Positions 6,733 to 14,617 of a stretch of 17,048 nucleotides of DNA are shown here, piece by piece. Below the pieces are notes generated by a model. It did no database searches, had not been told where the DNA came from, and saw only the letters and a list, made by a program, of their open reading frames with translations. Location: the NCBI GenBank assembly GCA_017386805.1, contig JAFOGM010000108.1, positions 1 to 17,048 on the forward strand. The letters are read 5' to 3'. A program made the position numbers and the translations under genes. The first letter of the stretch is position 1. Every line of letters begins with the position of its first letter. The DNA comes from Bacillota bacterium (GTDB lineage Bacteria > Bacillota > Clostridia > Peptostreptococcales > Anaerovoracaceae).

Positions 6733-8136
6733 TTAATTTTCCCCTTCTTCCTGGGCTTGCATCTTATATTTTTTGATCTTGTGCTGCAGGGTCTGGCGCT
6801 TGATTTTCAGGCTTTCCGCCGCTTTGGAGATGTTCCCGCCGTGGGCTACCAGAGCGTTTTCGATCATCCCCCGCTCGATGCGTTCCAGATACTCGTCCAG
6901 GCCTTCATCCTTCAGATCGTACAGATCCTGCTGCGGAAGCGACTTTCTGCGACTGATATTCAAATGCTTTTCCGACAGTACGTGTTCATCTTCCGTCATG
7001 GAGATGGCCGACATGATGATGTTTTCCAGTTCGCGGACGTTGCCGGGATAGTCGTAATCCAGCAATTTCTGGCGAGCCCCCGGAGACATCATCCAGATCT
7101 GCTTTCCATACTTCTTGTTGTACTTTTCCATGAACTGTTCTGCCAGCAGAAGAATGTCGTCCGGACGTTTCCGCAGAGGCGGAATGTTGATCCCCACCAC
7201 ATTCAGTCGGTAGTACAGGTCCTTTCGCAGAACGCCCCGTTCCATCAGCTCCATGGGCGGTTCGTTGGTGGTGGCCAGGATACGGACGTCCACCGGGATA
7301 TCCTTGGTCCCGCCCACGCGGCGAATGTACTGTTCCTGTAAGACACGCAGCAGTTTCCCCTGCAGTTCCAGGGGCATGGAGTTGATTTCGTCCAGAAGCA
7401 GCGTTCCTCCGTTGGCCTGTTCGAACATTCCAGCACGGTCCACCGCCCCGGTGAAACCGCCCTTGGCCGTCCCAAACAGGATACTTTCCAGAAGATTGGC
7501 CGGAAGCGCCGCACAGTTCTGGGCTAAAAAGGGCTTGTTCTGGCGATCGCTGGCGAAATGAATGCTCTGAGCGAACAACTCCTTCCCTGTCCCGGTCTCC
7601 CCGTAGATGACCACGGAGGCATTGATCCGGGCAGCCTTCTTGGCCAGGGCTACCGTTCCCAGAAAGGCTTCGTTCTGGCCGTAGAGGTTGTCGAAACTGT
7701 ATTTCTTGATCTTGTGTTCCTTACTGCGCTGGGGCTGGTCCATTTCACGGCGCAGTTCCAGAATGGTACGGGACATTTTCTGCACATCGGTGATGTTTTT
7801 CGCGATTTCGATGGCCCCGATGAGCCGTCCGTCCTCCATCACCGGTACGGTCGTGTTCACCGTGGTGATCTCACGGCCGTCTTTGTTCAGATAGGTCTGT
7901 TCCTTCCGCAGCGTGGTCTGGCGTTTTTCCAGCGCCTGCATCAGGGTACTTTCCTCCACGTTCTTGAAGACTTCCGCAAAGGGCTTCTTCAATACGTCCT
8001 GGCTTTCCATCTTTTCCAGCATGGCCATAGAACGATTGTAAACCACGCTGTTTCCTTCCGGGTCCACCACATGAACACCCTCGTCGATCATCTGCAGGAT
8101 CTCTTTCATTACGATCAAATAGTCTCGGTTTTTCAT
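6733..8136 (-). CDS. Sigma-54-dependent transcriptional activator (PAS-AAA+-Fis), likely regulator of the ornithine operon
   Basis: This 467-residue enhancer-binding protein opens with a PAS sensor domain (about 8-118). The AAA+ domain follows (about 150-380). It has Walker A GETGTGKE at 179-186, a sigma-54 contact loop GGFTGA at 226-231, Walker B GGTLLLDEI at 243-251 and the RKDLYYRLNV arginine-finger region at 304-313. A Fis-type helix-turn-helix ends the protein (GNISKAAESLKIKRQTLQ, 434-451). There is no phosphoacceptor receiver domain, so it probably senses a small molecule through PAS, as RocR-type regulators are thought to. The usual loop is GAFTGA, and Gly replaces Ala here. It lies just upstream of ord in the same direction, with a sigma-54 promoter and palindrome pair between them, so it very likely activates ord-oraE. 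The start has a GGGAGG site. The ligand is unknown. Confidence 0.95.
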   Translation of the reverse strand: MKNRDYLIVMKEILQMIDEGVHVVDPEGNSVVYNRSMAMLEKMESQDVLKKPFAEVFKNVEESTLMQALEKRQTTLRKEQTYLNKDGREITTVNTTVPVMEDGRLIGAIEIAKNITDVQKMSRTILELRREMDQPQRSKEHKIKKYSFDNLYGQNEAFLGTVALAKKAARINASVVIYGETGTGKELFAQSIHFASDRQNKPFLAQNCAALPANLLESILFGTAKGGFTGAVDRAGMFEQANGGTLLLDEINSMPLELQGKLLRVLQEQYIRRVGGTKDIPVDVRILATTNEPPMELMERGVLRKDLYYRLNVVGINIPPLRKRPDDILLLAEQFMEKYNKKYGKQIWMMSPGARQKLLDYDYPGNVRELENIIMSAISMTEDEHVLSEKHLNISRRKSLPQQDLYDLKDEGLDEYLERIERGMIENALVAHGGNISKAAESLKIKRQTLQHKIKKYKMQAQEEGEN

Positions 8137-8198
8137 ATATCCTCCCGCGGCAACCGCTTCGCGTCCAGCGCCGAAAGTGCGCCGGCTGCCTCCCTTCT

Positions 8199-8227
8199 AT
8201 TGTACTTTATGGCAGACAAAAAAACAA
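8199..8227 (-). promoter_or_regulatory. Candidate sigma-A promoter of the activator gene
   Basis: TTGTTT (8227-8222), a 17-bp spacer and TACAAT (8204-8199) lie about 63 bp before the activator ATG. The -35 half falls inside the T-tract of the upstream terminator, so terminator and promoter share bases. The -10 is good and the -35 is weak. A 14-bp palindrome matching the operon enhancers lies 8 bp upstream of the -35. Confidence 0.5.
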
Positions 8228-8257
8228 CGGTTGGCGCAAATATTTTTGCACCAACCG
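8217..8257 (-). terminator. Intrinsic terminator of the ArsR-type gene, with an activator-site palindrome at its core
   Basis: On the minus strand CGGTTGGTGCAAA (8257-8245) pairs with TTTGCGCCAACCG (8240-8228) over 13 bp with one G-T wobble and a 4-nt loop. A GTTG-free run of seven T follows at 8224-8218 after TTG. It begins 27 nt below the ArsR-type stop codon. This is a strong, standard intrinsic terminator that insulates the activator gene. Confidence 0.9.
8236..8249. promoter_or_regulatory. Third copy of the GCAAA-N4-TTTGC palindrome, upstream of the activator promoter
   Basis: GCAAATATTTTTGC has the same length, arms and 4-bp centre as the pair at 6660-6694; only centre bases differ. 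It is also the inner part of the terminator hairpin, so the arms are explained in part by RNA pairing. Its match to the enhancer pair and its place just above the predicted activator promoter suggest an autoregulatory site. Confidence 0.5.
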
Positions 8258-8284
8258 CAATTTGTTCGGCAGTATTTCGGATCC

Positions 8285-8602
8285 CTACTGGAACTTCTTC
8301 ACCGCATTCAGGTACTTTCCTAAGATCCCGATGTTCACGTAGTACTGAGACTGACGTTCGTTCTTTTTCACTTCGATCAGACCAGCTTCCACCAGCTTCT
8401 TGATGTGCTGGGAAACGGTGGCCTGGCTGTAGTCAAAGGCCTCCACCACGTCCTTGTTGCAGAGCACCTGACGGTTTCTGTTGGCCATATAGATATAGCG
8501 GAAGATCTTTACGCGGGCCGGATGAGCAAAAGCATCGGACACATTGGCAACCAGTAAAATCTCCTCATCCTGCAGTTCATCGTTTTCTTTGCGAAGTCTC
8601 AT
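8285..8602 (-). CDS. ArsR/SmtB-type winged-helix transcriptional regulator
   Basis: This 105-residue protein has the ArsR layout. DAFAHPARVKIFRYI (about 23-37) is the dimer-helix and HPxR motif. The recognition helix lies in DYSQATVSQHIKKLVEAGLI (57-76), and a beta wing follows (EVKKNERQSQYYVN). The classical arsenic-sensing ELCVCDL motif is absent; the corresponding stretch, QVLCNKDV, has one Cys. Its ligand is therefore not predictable and may not be a metal. An AGGAG site lies 7 nt before ATG 8602. It has its own promoter (TTGACA at 8666-8661) starting right after the EamA stop, and its own terminator. It may control itself and perhaps the EamA transporter gene upstream. It is less likely to control the ornithine operon. 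Confidence 0.9.
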   Translation of the reverse strand: MRLRKENDELQDEEILLVANVSDAFAHPARVKIFRYIYMANRNRQVLCNKDVVEAFDYSQATVSQHIKKLVEAGLIEVKKNERQSQYYVNIGILGKYLNAVKKFQ

Positions 8603-8637
8603 AGTCGTCTCCTCTCAAATTTCCTGTGATAGTTCCT

Positions 8638-8666
8638 ATTTTCTACAATTCATCGCCTATTGTCAA
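8638..8666 (-). promoter_or_regulatory. Sigma-A promoter and possible operator of the ArsR-type gene
   Basis: A consensus TTGACA (8666-8661) is followed 17 bp later by GAAAAT (8643-8638), a four-of-six -10 element. ACAAT and ATTGT form an inverted repeat with a 9-bp centre that overlaps the -35 and the spacer, where an autorepressor could bind. The promoter sits in the 67-bp gap below the EamA gene, so the regulator can be expressed separately. Confidence 0.6.
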
Positions 8667-8669
8667 TAC

Positions 8670-9611
8670 TCAGTTTTCCCCGGCAACGGCTTCGCTCTTC
8701 TTCGCATCTGCTTCCTGCTGGGCTGCCACGCAGCGGTTTACGCCGTAGACACCCACCAGGATGATGATAGATGCCAACGCCTGACGCAGGGTAAAGGGCT
8801 CCTTCAGGAAAATCACACCGGCCAGGATGGAAATGACGGTGGTGATGTTTGCCATGATGGAGGTCTGGCCCGCAGAAATATAGGTCAGCGCATAATTCAG
8901 AAGCATGTAGGCCATGACCGATGAACACACCGACAGGAAACCGATGGATACCCAGAAGCCCGGTGTGGTCAGCGGTACCAGTATTTCCGCCCGGGGGTTA
9001 TCCAGGCTGGTGATCAAAGCCAATACCGTAAATACCACGCAGCCCAGAGCAAAGGTCACGTAGCATCGTTCGGTGGGGGTGAATTCCTGGGAGATCTTTC
9101 GTCCCACCAGGCCGTACAGCGATCCTGTCAGCACCGCCAGCATCAGCATGATGAAACCGAACCAGGAGAAGCTTCCGGTATTGTTCCCTACGGAAGTCAG
9201 GATCACGCCGCCCACGGACAGAAAGGCGAACCCGATCTGGGCCTTGGACGCCCGTTCCTTTAAAAAGATCATCCCCAAAAACAGCGTCAGAATGGGGATC
9301 AAAGCGATCATCACACCGGAGAAGGAAGAGCTGGAATTGGCGATCCCATAGGTTTCTCCCAAAAAGTAAACCACCGGCTGAAGGATCCCCAGAAGGATCA
9401 GCCATTTGATATTCTTTCCCTGTAACCGCAGATGCAGTCTTCCCGTCCATACCAGGATGTTCATGACCAGAAAGGCCACCAGGAATCGCACTGCGATCAG
9501 AAACAGCGGCTGCGCCACGTCCAGCGCGATCTTCGTAAACATGAAACTGAAGCCGAAGATCACCTGCGCAGCAAAGGCTGCCGCCAGAGCCACACTCTCT
9601 TTTGTTTTCAA
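8670..9611 (-). CDS. EamA/DMT-superfamily membrane transporter
   Basis: I place the start at TTG 9611, 10 nt below GGAGG, giving 313 residues (MKTKESVALAAAFAAQVIFG). A longer upstream frame exists but would run through the terminator hairpin. The protein has about ten hydrophobic segments in two EamA repeats (about 9-130 and 145-290), each with the IFLKE signature (IFLKERAS near 106, IFLKEPFT near 258). The family exports amino acids, nucleosides or other metabolites, or takes up small solutes, and the substrate cannot be read from sequence. The C-terminus is a short charged tail. It lies between the peptidase terminator and the ArsR-type gene. No clear promoter of its own was found. Confidence 0.92.
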   Translation of the reverse strand: MKTKESVALAAAFAAQVIFGFSFMFTKIALDVAQPLFLIAVRFLVAFLVMNILVWTGRLHLRLQGKNIKWLILLGILQPVVYFLGETYGIANSSSSFSGVMIALIPILTLFLGMIFLKERASKAQIGFAFLSVGGVILTSVGNNTGSFSWFGFIMLMLAVLTGSLYGLVGRKISQEFTPTERCYVTFALGCVVFTVLALITSLDNPRAEILVPLTTPGFWVSIGFLSVCSSVMAYMLLNYALTYISAGQTSIMANITTVISILAGVIFLKEPFTLRQALASIIILVGVYGVNRCVAAQQEADAKKSEAVAGEN

Positions 9612-9630
9612 CGTTGTTATTCCTCCCGCA

Positions 9631-9665
9631 TAAAAACGGACGGCGTCTCTTCTCAAAAGACGCCG
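9631..9665 (-). terminator. Intrinsic terminator after the M23 peptidase gene
   Basis: CGGCGTCT (9665-9658) pairs perfectly with AGACGCCG (9648-9641) over 8 bp, followed by TCC and GTTTTTA. A second GC-rich hairpin, AGCCGG/CCGGCT around 9689-9708, lies between it and the stop codon. It ends the gdpP-to-peptidase operon. It also lies just before the EamA start, so it may attenuate EamA expression. Confidence 0.7.
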
Positions 9666-9716
9666 CCGCGCATCAAATTCCACAGAAGCCGGGCCGAAGG
9701 CCGGCTGCCGTATGGT

Positions 9717-11927
9717 TTAAATGTAGTTGAACGGATTCTTGGGATTTCCCAGATAACGGATCTCGAAGTGGAGATGGGAACCTGTGCTTCGGCCGGTATT
9801 TCCTACCAGAGCAATGTTCTGGCCCTGGAAGACCTTGTCTCCCTTCTTTACCAGCAGCTTACTGCAGTGTGCGTAGTAAGATTCGTAATTTCCGCCGTGG
9901 TTGATGATGATCATGTAACCGAAGCTTCCCTTGTAGCCGGAGTAGGTTACGGTACCACCGTCGGTAGCGTAAATCTTGGTACCGGTGGGAGCTGCCAGGT
10001 CTACACCGTTGTGCATTCTTCCCCAACGCTTTCCGTACTTGGAGCTGATGCGGTAGTTCTTGATGGGCCATGCCCAGGTACCGGTCCCCTGACGAGGCGG
10101 TGCCTTCTTGGTCCCCTTCACCACGATCTGGCTCACCGGATCGGTCAGCTTCTTCGTGGACAGAACTTCACGGGAAATTTCTTCGCCGTTGTTTCTCTTC
10201 ACCTTGGCAACCACTTCCTGCGTACCGTAGACACCCTTGCGCTTGGTGGAAGTTTCCCCCTCGTACATGGATGAACTTTCTTCGTAGATGGTATCGAACT
10301 GCAGGTTTTCGATGTATGTAACCGTTTCTGTGGTCTGTACCGTCAGTACCGGCGCATCTCGGTTCAGGGTGATCTGCTGGCCGATCTTCAGCTTGGAAGG
10401 ATTGATTCCCGGATTCATTGCCTCCAGTTCCTTCTGCTTCAGACCGTACTTCTTGGCGATCCCGGAGAAGGTTTCGCCGGACTGTACGGTGTGGATCTTC
10501 TTTCCCACCGCACCGGTCAGAAGGTATTTCAATACATCGCTCTCGTTTTCGATGTCACCCAGGTTGACACTGAGGTCTTTGATTTCCACGTTTTCCGCAA
10601 AGGCAATGGAGTCGAACACGCGGCTTTCATTTTCCTTCTGCTGGGTGAAATTGTCCTTGATCTTATCCAGGATTCCCTTGGCAACGTCCACGCTCTGTAC
10701 AACAGCGACCAGCTCGCCTTCTTTGTAGATCCCGCTGGCCATGACTTTGATATCCTGCATGTAGGTCAGATTGTTCAGCACCTCATCCTTGGTATCCAGC
10801 TGCAGCTTCAGGCCATGGACCTCGCGGAAGGTGATATCCTCTTCCTTACTGATTTCCACGCGGGCGTGCAGGGTATCCCCCAGCTTGTCCCCAATGGCAT
10901 CGATGGTTTTATATACCTCTTCTTTGGTTTTTACGATCCCCAGAGCCTTCCCGTTGTAGGAATACTCGTAGGCAGTGATGTGGCCCATGAAGGTGGTGAT
11001 GGCCGCAGTGCAGAACAGCACCAGCGCCAGGACTTCCGCCAGGATCACCTTGTGATCTTCCGCCCAGTCCAAGAGGTCCATCAGGCGGTTCCACAGATGC
11101 TTCAGCGGCCGCTGAAGGGTTCTCTTCATCCATACGTTGATCAGGCGGTCAAAGCGATCTACCTTTCCCGCAACGCGGTGGGCGAATCGGCGCTCTTTCA
11201 CCTGGATCTTTCTCTTGTGACGGCGGACTTTTCTTCCTCCGTGACGAAGCAGCCGCTCTCTCAGAATAGCGGTCTTCTTCTCGAAAGTCAGCCCCGGCGT
11301 CCGGCTGAATACCGTGATGGGAGCATCATCGCTGTGCATGATGATCGAAGCTTCGTGGGCTCTTCGCTTTTCGATGTTCTCCTTCACGCTGTCCACGGCG
11401 CTTCCCACGCCGGCAGCAGCAGCTCCAACTCCGGCGGCAGCGGCTGCCAGAGCCTTCTTGCTCTGTTCCTCCTGCTTCCGGATGGCTTCCTGCTCCGCTT
11501 CCATTTCTTTGGCAATGGAATCCAGTGCAGCCAGCATTTCGTGATCCTCTTCGATAATCACGGTCTGACGGGTGGCCTTCGGCTCTTCCACCGTCGTTCC
11601 CTGTTCCATCTCCTGGATCTCTTCCCGGATTTCTTCCCAGACAGTGGGTTCCTCCACTTCCACAGGCTTCTCCGCCGGCTTTTCTTCTTTCATATCGAAG
11701 CGTTTTCTCCAGCGGGATTTCTTTCGGGTGGAAGCCGCTTCCTCACGGTCGCGTTTTTCCCGCAGCTGTTCTCGCTGCAGTTCCTTCTCCCTCTGCATCT
11801 GAGCGAACCTCTCCTCGAAACTGCTTTCTTCCGAAGACAGGCGGGCTATTTTCTCATCTATTTGTCTTGAGATGTCATCTTTGACAGCTCTCTTATCTTC
11901 TTTGATTTCGTGATTGTCCAAACTCAT
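9717..11927 (-). CDS. Membrane-anchored M23 metalloendopeptidase with LysM and G5 domains
   Basis: This 736-residue protein is expected to cut peptidoglycan cross-links outside the membrane. It begins with about 290 charged residues (coiled-coil-like Glu/Arg/Lys runs at 20-65, an Ala/Gly stretch with AAAAGVG twice at 160-177, and basic helices at 220-285). No signal peptide precedes the single membrane segment near 293-316. Outside lie a region of about 150 residues, a LysM domain (477-521), a G5 domain (about 527-606) and the M23 domain (about 625-727). The M23 zinc ligands are intact: His639 and Asp643 in HNGVD, and HLHFE with His718 and His720. GGAGA precedes ATG 11927, 21 nt after the DnaD gene. 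The long cytoplasmic arm and its position in a replication operon are unusual for this class, and the arm's partner is unknown. Confidence 0.93.
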   Translation of the reverse strand: MSLDNHEIKEDKRAVKDDISRQIDEKIARLSSEESSFEERFAQMQREKELQREQLREKRDREEAASTRKKSRWRKRFDMKEEKPAEKPVEVEEPTVWEEIREEIQEMEQGTTVEEPKATRQTVIIEEDHEMLAALDSIAKEMEAEQEAIRKQEEQSKKALAAAAAGVGAAAAGVGSAVDSVKENIEKRRAHEASIIMHSDDAPITVFSRTPGLTFEKKTAILRERLLRHGGRKVRRHKRKIQVKERRFAHRVAGKVDRFDRLINVWMKRTLQRPLKHLWNRLMDLLDWAEDHKVILAEVLALVLFCTAAITTFMGHITAYEYSYNGKALGIVKTKEEVYKTIDAIGDKLGDTLHARVEISKEEDITFREVHGLKLQLDTKDEVLNNLTYMQDIKVMASGIYKEGELVAVVQSVDVAKGILDKIKDNFTQQKENESRVFDSIAFAENVEIKDLSVNLGDIENESDVLKYLLTGAVGKKIHTVQSGETFSGIAKKYGLKQKELEAMNPGINPSKLKIGQQITLNRDAPVLTVQTTETVTYIENLQFDTIYEESSSMYEGETSTKRKGVYGTQEVVAKVKRNNGEEISREVLSTKKLTDPVSQIVVKGTKKAPPRQGTGTWAWPIKNYRISSKYGKRWGRMHNGVDLAAPTGTKIYATDGGTVTYSGYKGSFGYMIIINHGGNYESYYAHCSKLLVKKGDKVFQGQNIALVGNTGRSTGSHLHFEIRYLGNPKNPFNYI

Positions 11928-11948
11928 TCCGTTCTCTCCGTACTGAAG

Positions 11949-13244
11949 CTACATCTGCGACAGTTTTTCACTGAAGCAGCTGCATCTTTCTCCGTTGTCT
12001 AACGTACCCGTATCCTTGCACTTTTCACAGGTGTAAGGATGTTCCATGTAATCCATGGCATAGTTGTGTTCTGTCAATAAGTATGCTTTTTCCTCACTCA
12101 GCTCCCGCATCTGCTTCTGGAGCTCGTCCGCACGCTTTTTCGCATCAAACCGCCCCGACAGGATCAGGCGCGGCAGGCTCATGCTGAGCTCGTGGAGTTC
12201 CCCGTCGATCTGCAGGATCCGCGGAATCCGTTCGTAGATTTCTTCGGTGCGCTCCTTCCACAGGCGTTCGTTGCGTTCCCGGTCTTCTTCGTAAGACTTC
12301 ATGACGCGGCGGATCCGGTCGCCGTTGTCGGAAGTGCCGGCGGCAGCCCCGCCAGAGGCGGTTGCCGCAGAACCGGTCTTTCTGCGATCCTCACCCTTAT
12401 ACCAGGATGTCAGGATCGAATTTACATAGTTGATGTTGGGGCTGGAGATCCCGGACGTCTTTTTACAAGCCTCCAGAACGGTCTCCAGACCGAAACCGTA
12501 TTCACCGAACCAGACGTCCATGATCCGCTTTTCCTCTTCCGTGGAGTTGCGGGTAAAGCCCAGGGCTTTCATGACTCTCTTGTACTGGTTGTGACGGTTG
12601 TCCGATTCCGCCAGATAGGTCTCAATGTCGCTGATGTTCTTCAGTCCCTTGTCCACCCAGTCACGAATGACGGTGTTGACGTATTGGTACTGATTCTTTC
12701 CGCCTCGCTGGGTCTGACAATAAGAGTAGGCAAAAATCACCACATCCGGTGTGATCCCGTGATCGATGATCCAGTTCTGGATGTTGGCCGGTTCGTTGCC
12801 GGACAGGAAACGGCCGGTGATTCGCTCGATCTCCGCAAACATATCCCGCATGGTGCTGTCATCCAGCTGCTTTTTCAGGTGTGCCGGAACATCTTTCTTT
12901 CCGGTGCTCTTTCCCGAGGCTTTGGCTCCATAGAGCTGTTCCTTCAGGTCGATGAACTCCACATCGTAGCGGAATTTGTTGTTGGGATCGGGGTAATGCT
13001 TTCGGATCACTCCCTGCTTTTCCCAGTAGTTCCAGGCCAGAAGGACCTGTTCCTCCTCGATGGAAAGTTCTCTGGCAATCATGTCGTTTTCCAGAGGCAT
13101 GGACAGATCCGCATACATCAGGCTGTACAGAAACACCTTGACGTAATCGCCGGGTGCACTGACCATGTACTCGTTGATGAACATATTTTCCACGCAAGTA
13201 TCGTGGAGATAGTGATTTTTCGCTGTCTGTCTCTGGAATCCCAT
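11949..13244 (-). CDS. DnaD-domain replication protein with a C-terminal DnaC/DnaI-like helicase-binding domain, no AAA+ ATPase
   Basis: The 431-residue protein has a winged-helix-like N-terminus (about 20-105) followed by two DnaD-type C-terminal repeats (133-200 and 219-285), the second ending NINYVNSILTSWYKG. This is the normal primosomal DnaD plan, which binds DNA and helps load the helicase. After an Ala/Gly/Ser linker (286-310), residues 311-431 resemble the N-terminal domain of clostridial DnaC-type helicase loaders. They form a long charged helix (IRRVMKSYEEDRERNERL), an IPRILQIDGELHELSM stretch, and a Cys cluster C406-x2-C409 ... C421-x-C423 in TCEKCKDTG/CSCFSEKL. In the loader family a AAA+ ATPase follows that cluster. 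Here a TAG stops the protein eight residues later. It lies 9 nt below dnaB, with AAGGAG overlapping the dnaB stop. DnaD assignment is firm. The loader-like tail is from family recall and was not aligned. Confidence 0.88.
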   Translation of the reverse strand: MGFQRQTAKNHYLHDTCVENMFINEYMVSAPGDYVKVFLYSLMYADLSMPLENDMIARELSIEEEQVLLAWNYWEKQGVIRKHYPDPNNKFRYDVEFIDLKEQLYGAKASGKSTGKKDVPAHLKKQLDDSTMRDMFAEIERITGRFLSGNEPANIQNWIIDHGITPDVVIFAYSYCQTQRGGKNQYQYVNTVIRDWVDKGLKNISDIETYLAESDNRHNQYKRVMKALGFTRNSTEEEKRIMDVWFGEYGFGLETVLEACKKTSGISSPNINYVNSILTSWYKGEDRRKTGSAATASGGAAAGTSDNGDRIRRVMKSYEEDRERNERLWKERTEEIYERIPRILQIDGELHELSMSLPRLILSGRFDAKKRADELQKQMRELSEEKAYLLTEHNYAMDYMEHPYTCEKCKDTGTLDNGERCSCFSEKLSQM

Positions 13245-13253
13245 GATATCTCC

Positions 13254-14597
13254 TTAAAACGCCGCAGCCTCTCTGGCCTTGTCGGCAAATCTGGTGTATT
13301 TCCCCAGCCAGGTCAGTTCTACGGTACCGGTGGAACCGCTTCGCTGCTTGGCGATAATAACTTCACAGATATTGGGTTTATCTGTGGCTTCTTTGTTGTA
13401 GTATTCGTCTCGATACAGGAACATAACGATGTCGGCATCCTGTTCGATGGAACCGGATTCTCTCAGGTCAGACAGCATAGGACGCTTGTCGTTTCTGGCT
13501 TCCGGTGCACGGGACAGCTGGGACAGTACCAAAACGGGACAGTCCATTTCACGGGCCAGCAGCTTCAGGAATCGCGACATAACGCTGACTTCCTGCTGTC
13601 TGGATTCGGAACGGCCATCGCCGTTCATCAGCTGTAAGTAGTCCACCACGATCATATCCAGACCCTTTTCGGCCTTCAGGCGGCGGCACTTGTTTCGGAT
13701 CTCCATGACGGAGATACCGGGGGTATCGTCGATATAGATCTCGGCCTTGGACAGGCGGTCCAGAGCCACGTTGATGTTTTCCCAGTCCTTGCGGTCCAGC
13801 TTTCCGGTCTTGATCTTCTGCATTTCCACGCGGCTTTCCATGGACAGGAGACGCTGGCCCAGCTGCTCCTTGGACATTTCCAGGGAGAAGATCAGGACCT
13901 TGGCATCTGCCTTGATGGCAGCCTGCTGCGCCATGTTCAATACGAAGGCCGTCTTCCCCATAGCCGGTCTGGCTGCGATGATGATCAGGTCGGACTTCTG
14001 TAAGCCATTGGTCATCTTATCCAGATCCACAAAGCCCGTGGTCACCCCGGTCAATCCATCGGGATTCTGGGAAACCGCGTCGATCTGCTGGATATTGGAC
14101 CACAGAACGTTCTTCAGAATCTCATAGTCCTTGGTCTGGCGGGTCTGAGCGATCTCGAAAATCTTCTTTTCCGCCTGGTCCAGGATCCGTTCCGATTCTT
14201 CCTTTTCCTGATAGCTGCTTTCGGTGATCTCCGAAGCCGCATTGATCAGGCGGCGCAGAATGGCCTTTTCAGAAATGATCTTCCCGTACTGAACGGCATT
14301 CTTTGTGGTGGGAACAATGGTGGACAGCATGGCGATATACGCACGGCCCCCTACCATTTCCAGCGTCTTTCTCTTTTTCAGTTCTTCGGACACCGTCAGG
14401 ATATCCACCGGCTCATTTCTCCGGTATAACTCCACGACCGCCTTGTAGATTTCCTGGTGCATTTCGCTGTAGAAATCCTCCGGCTTCAAAAATTCCATAA
14501 TATCGAAGAGTACATCCTTATCCAGGAAGACGGCACCCAATACCGATTTCTCCGCCTCGTCGTTATGGGGCGGGATCCGTTCCGGTCTCTGGCTCAT
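13254..14597 (-). CDS. dnaB: Replicative DNA helicase DnaB
   Basis: DnaB is the hexameric ring helicase that opens DNA ahead of the replisome. I place the start at ATG 14597 (447 residues, MSQRPERIPPHNDEAEKSVLG) because it gives the usual length, has AAGGA upstream and matches the family N-terminus. The in-frame ATG at 14669 would overlap rplI and add a stretch encoded by a tandem repeat. The primase-binding N-terminal helical domain covers about 10-120. The RecA-like domain has Walker A ARPAMGKTA (209-217, Lys215), then FSLEMSKEQL, Walker B MIVVDYLQLM, and later LSQLSR and DLRESGSIEQDADIVMF. No intein is present. It lies 47 nt after rplI and 9 nt before the DnaD gene. Confidence 0.98.
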   Translation of the reverse strand: MSQRPERIPPHNDEAEKSVLGAVFLDKDVLFDIMEFLKPEDFYSEMHQEIYKAVVELYRRNEPVDILTVSEELKKRKTLEMVGGRAYIAMLSTIVPTTKNAVQYGKIISEKAILRRLINAASEITESSYQEKEESERILDQAEKKIFEIAQTRQTKDYEILKNVLWSNIQQIDAVSQNPDGLTGVTTGFVDLDKMTNGLQKSDLIIIAARPAMGKTAFVLNMAQQAAIKADAKVLIFSLEMSKEQLGQRLLSMESRVEMQKIKTGKLDRKDWENINVALDRLSKAEIYIDDTPGISVMEIRNKCRRLKAEKGLDMIVVDYLQLMNGDGRSESRQQEVSVMSRFLKLLAREMDCPVLVLSQLSRAPEARNDKRPMLSDLRESGSIEQDADIVMFLYRDEYYNKEATDKPNICEVIIAKQRSGSTGTVELTWLGKYTRFADKAREAAAF

Positions 14598-14617
14598 ACT
14601 GGTTCCTTTCCGTTCGT

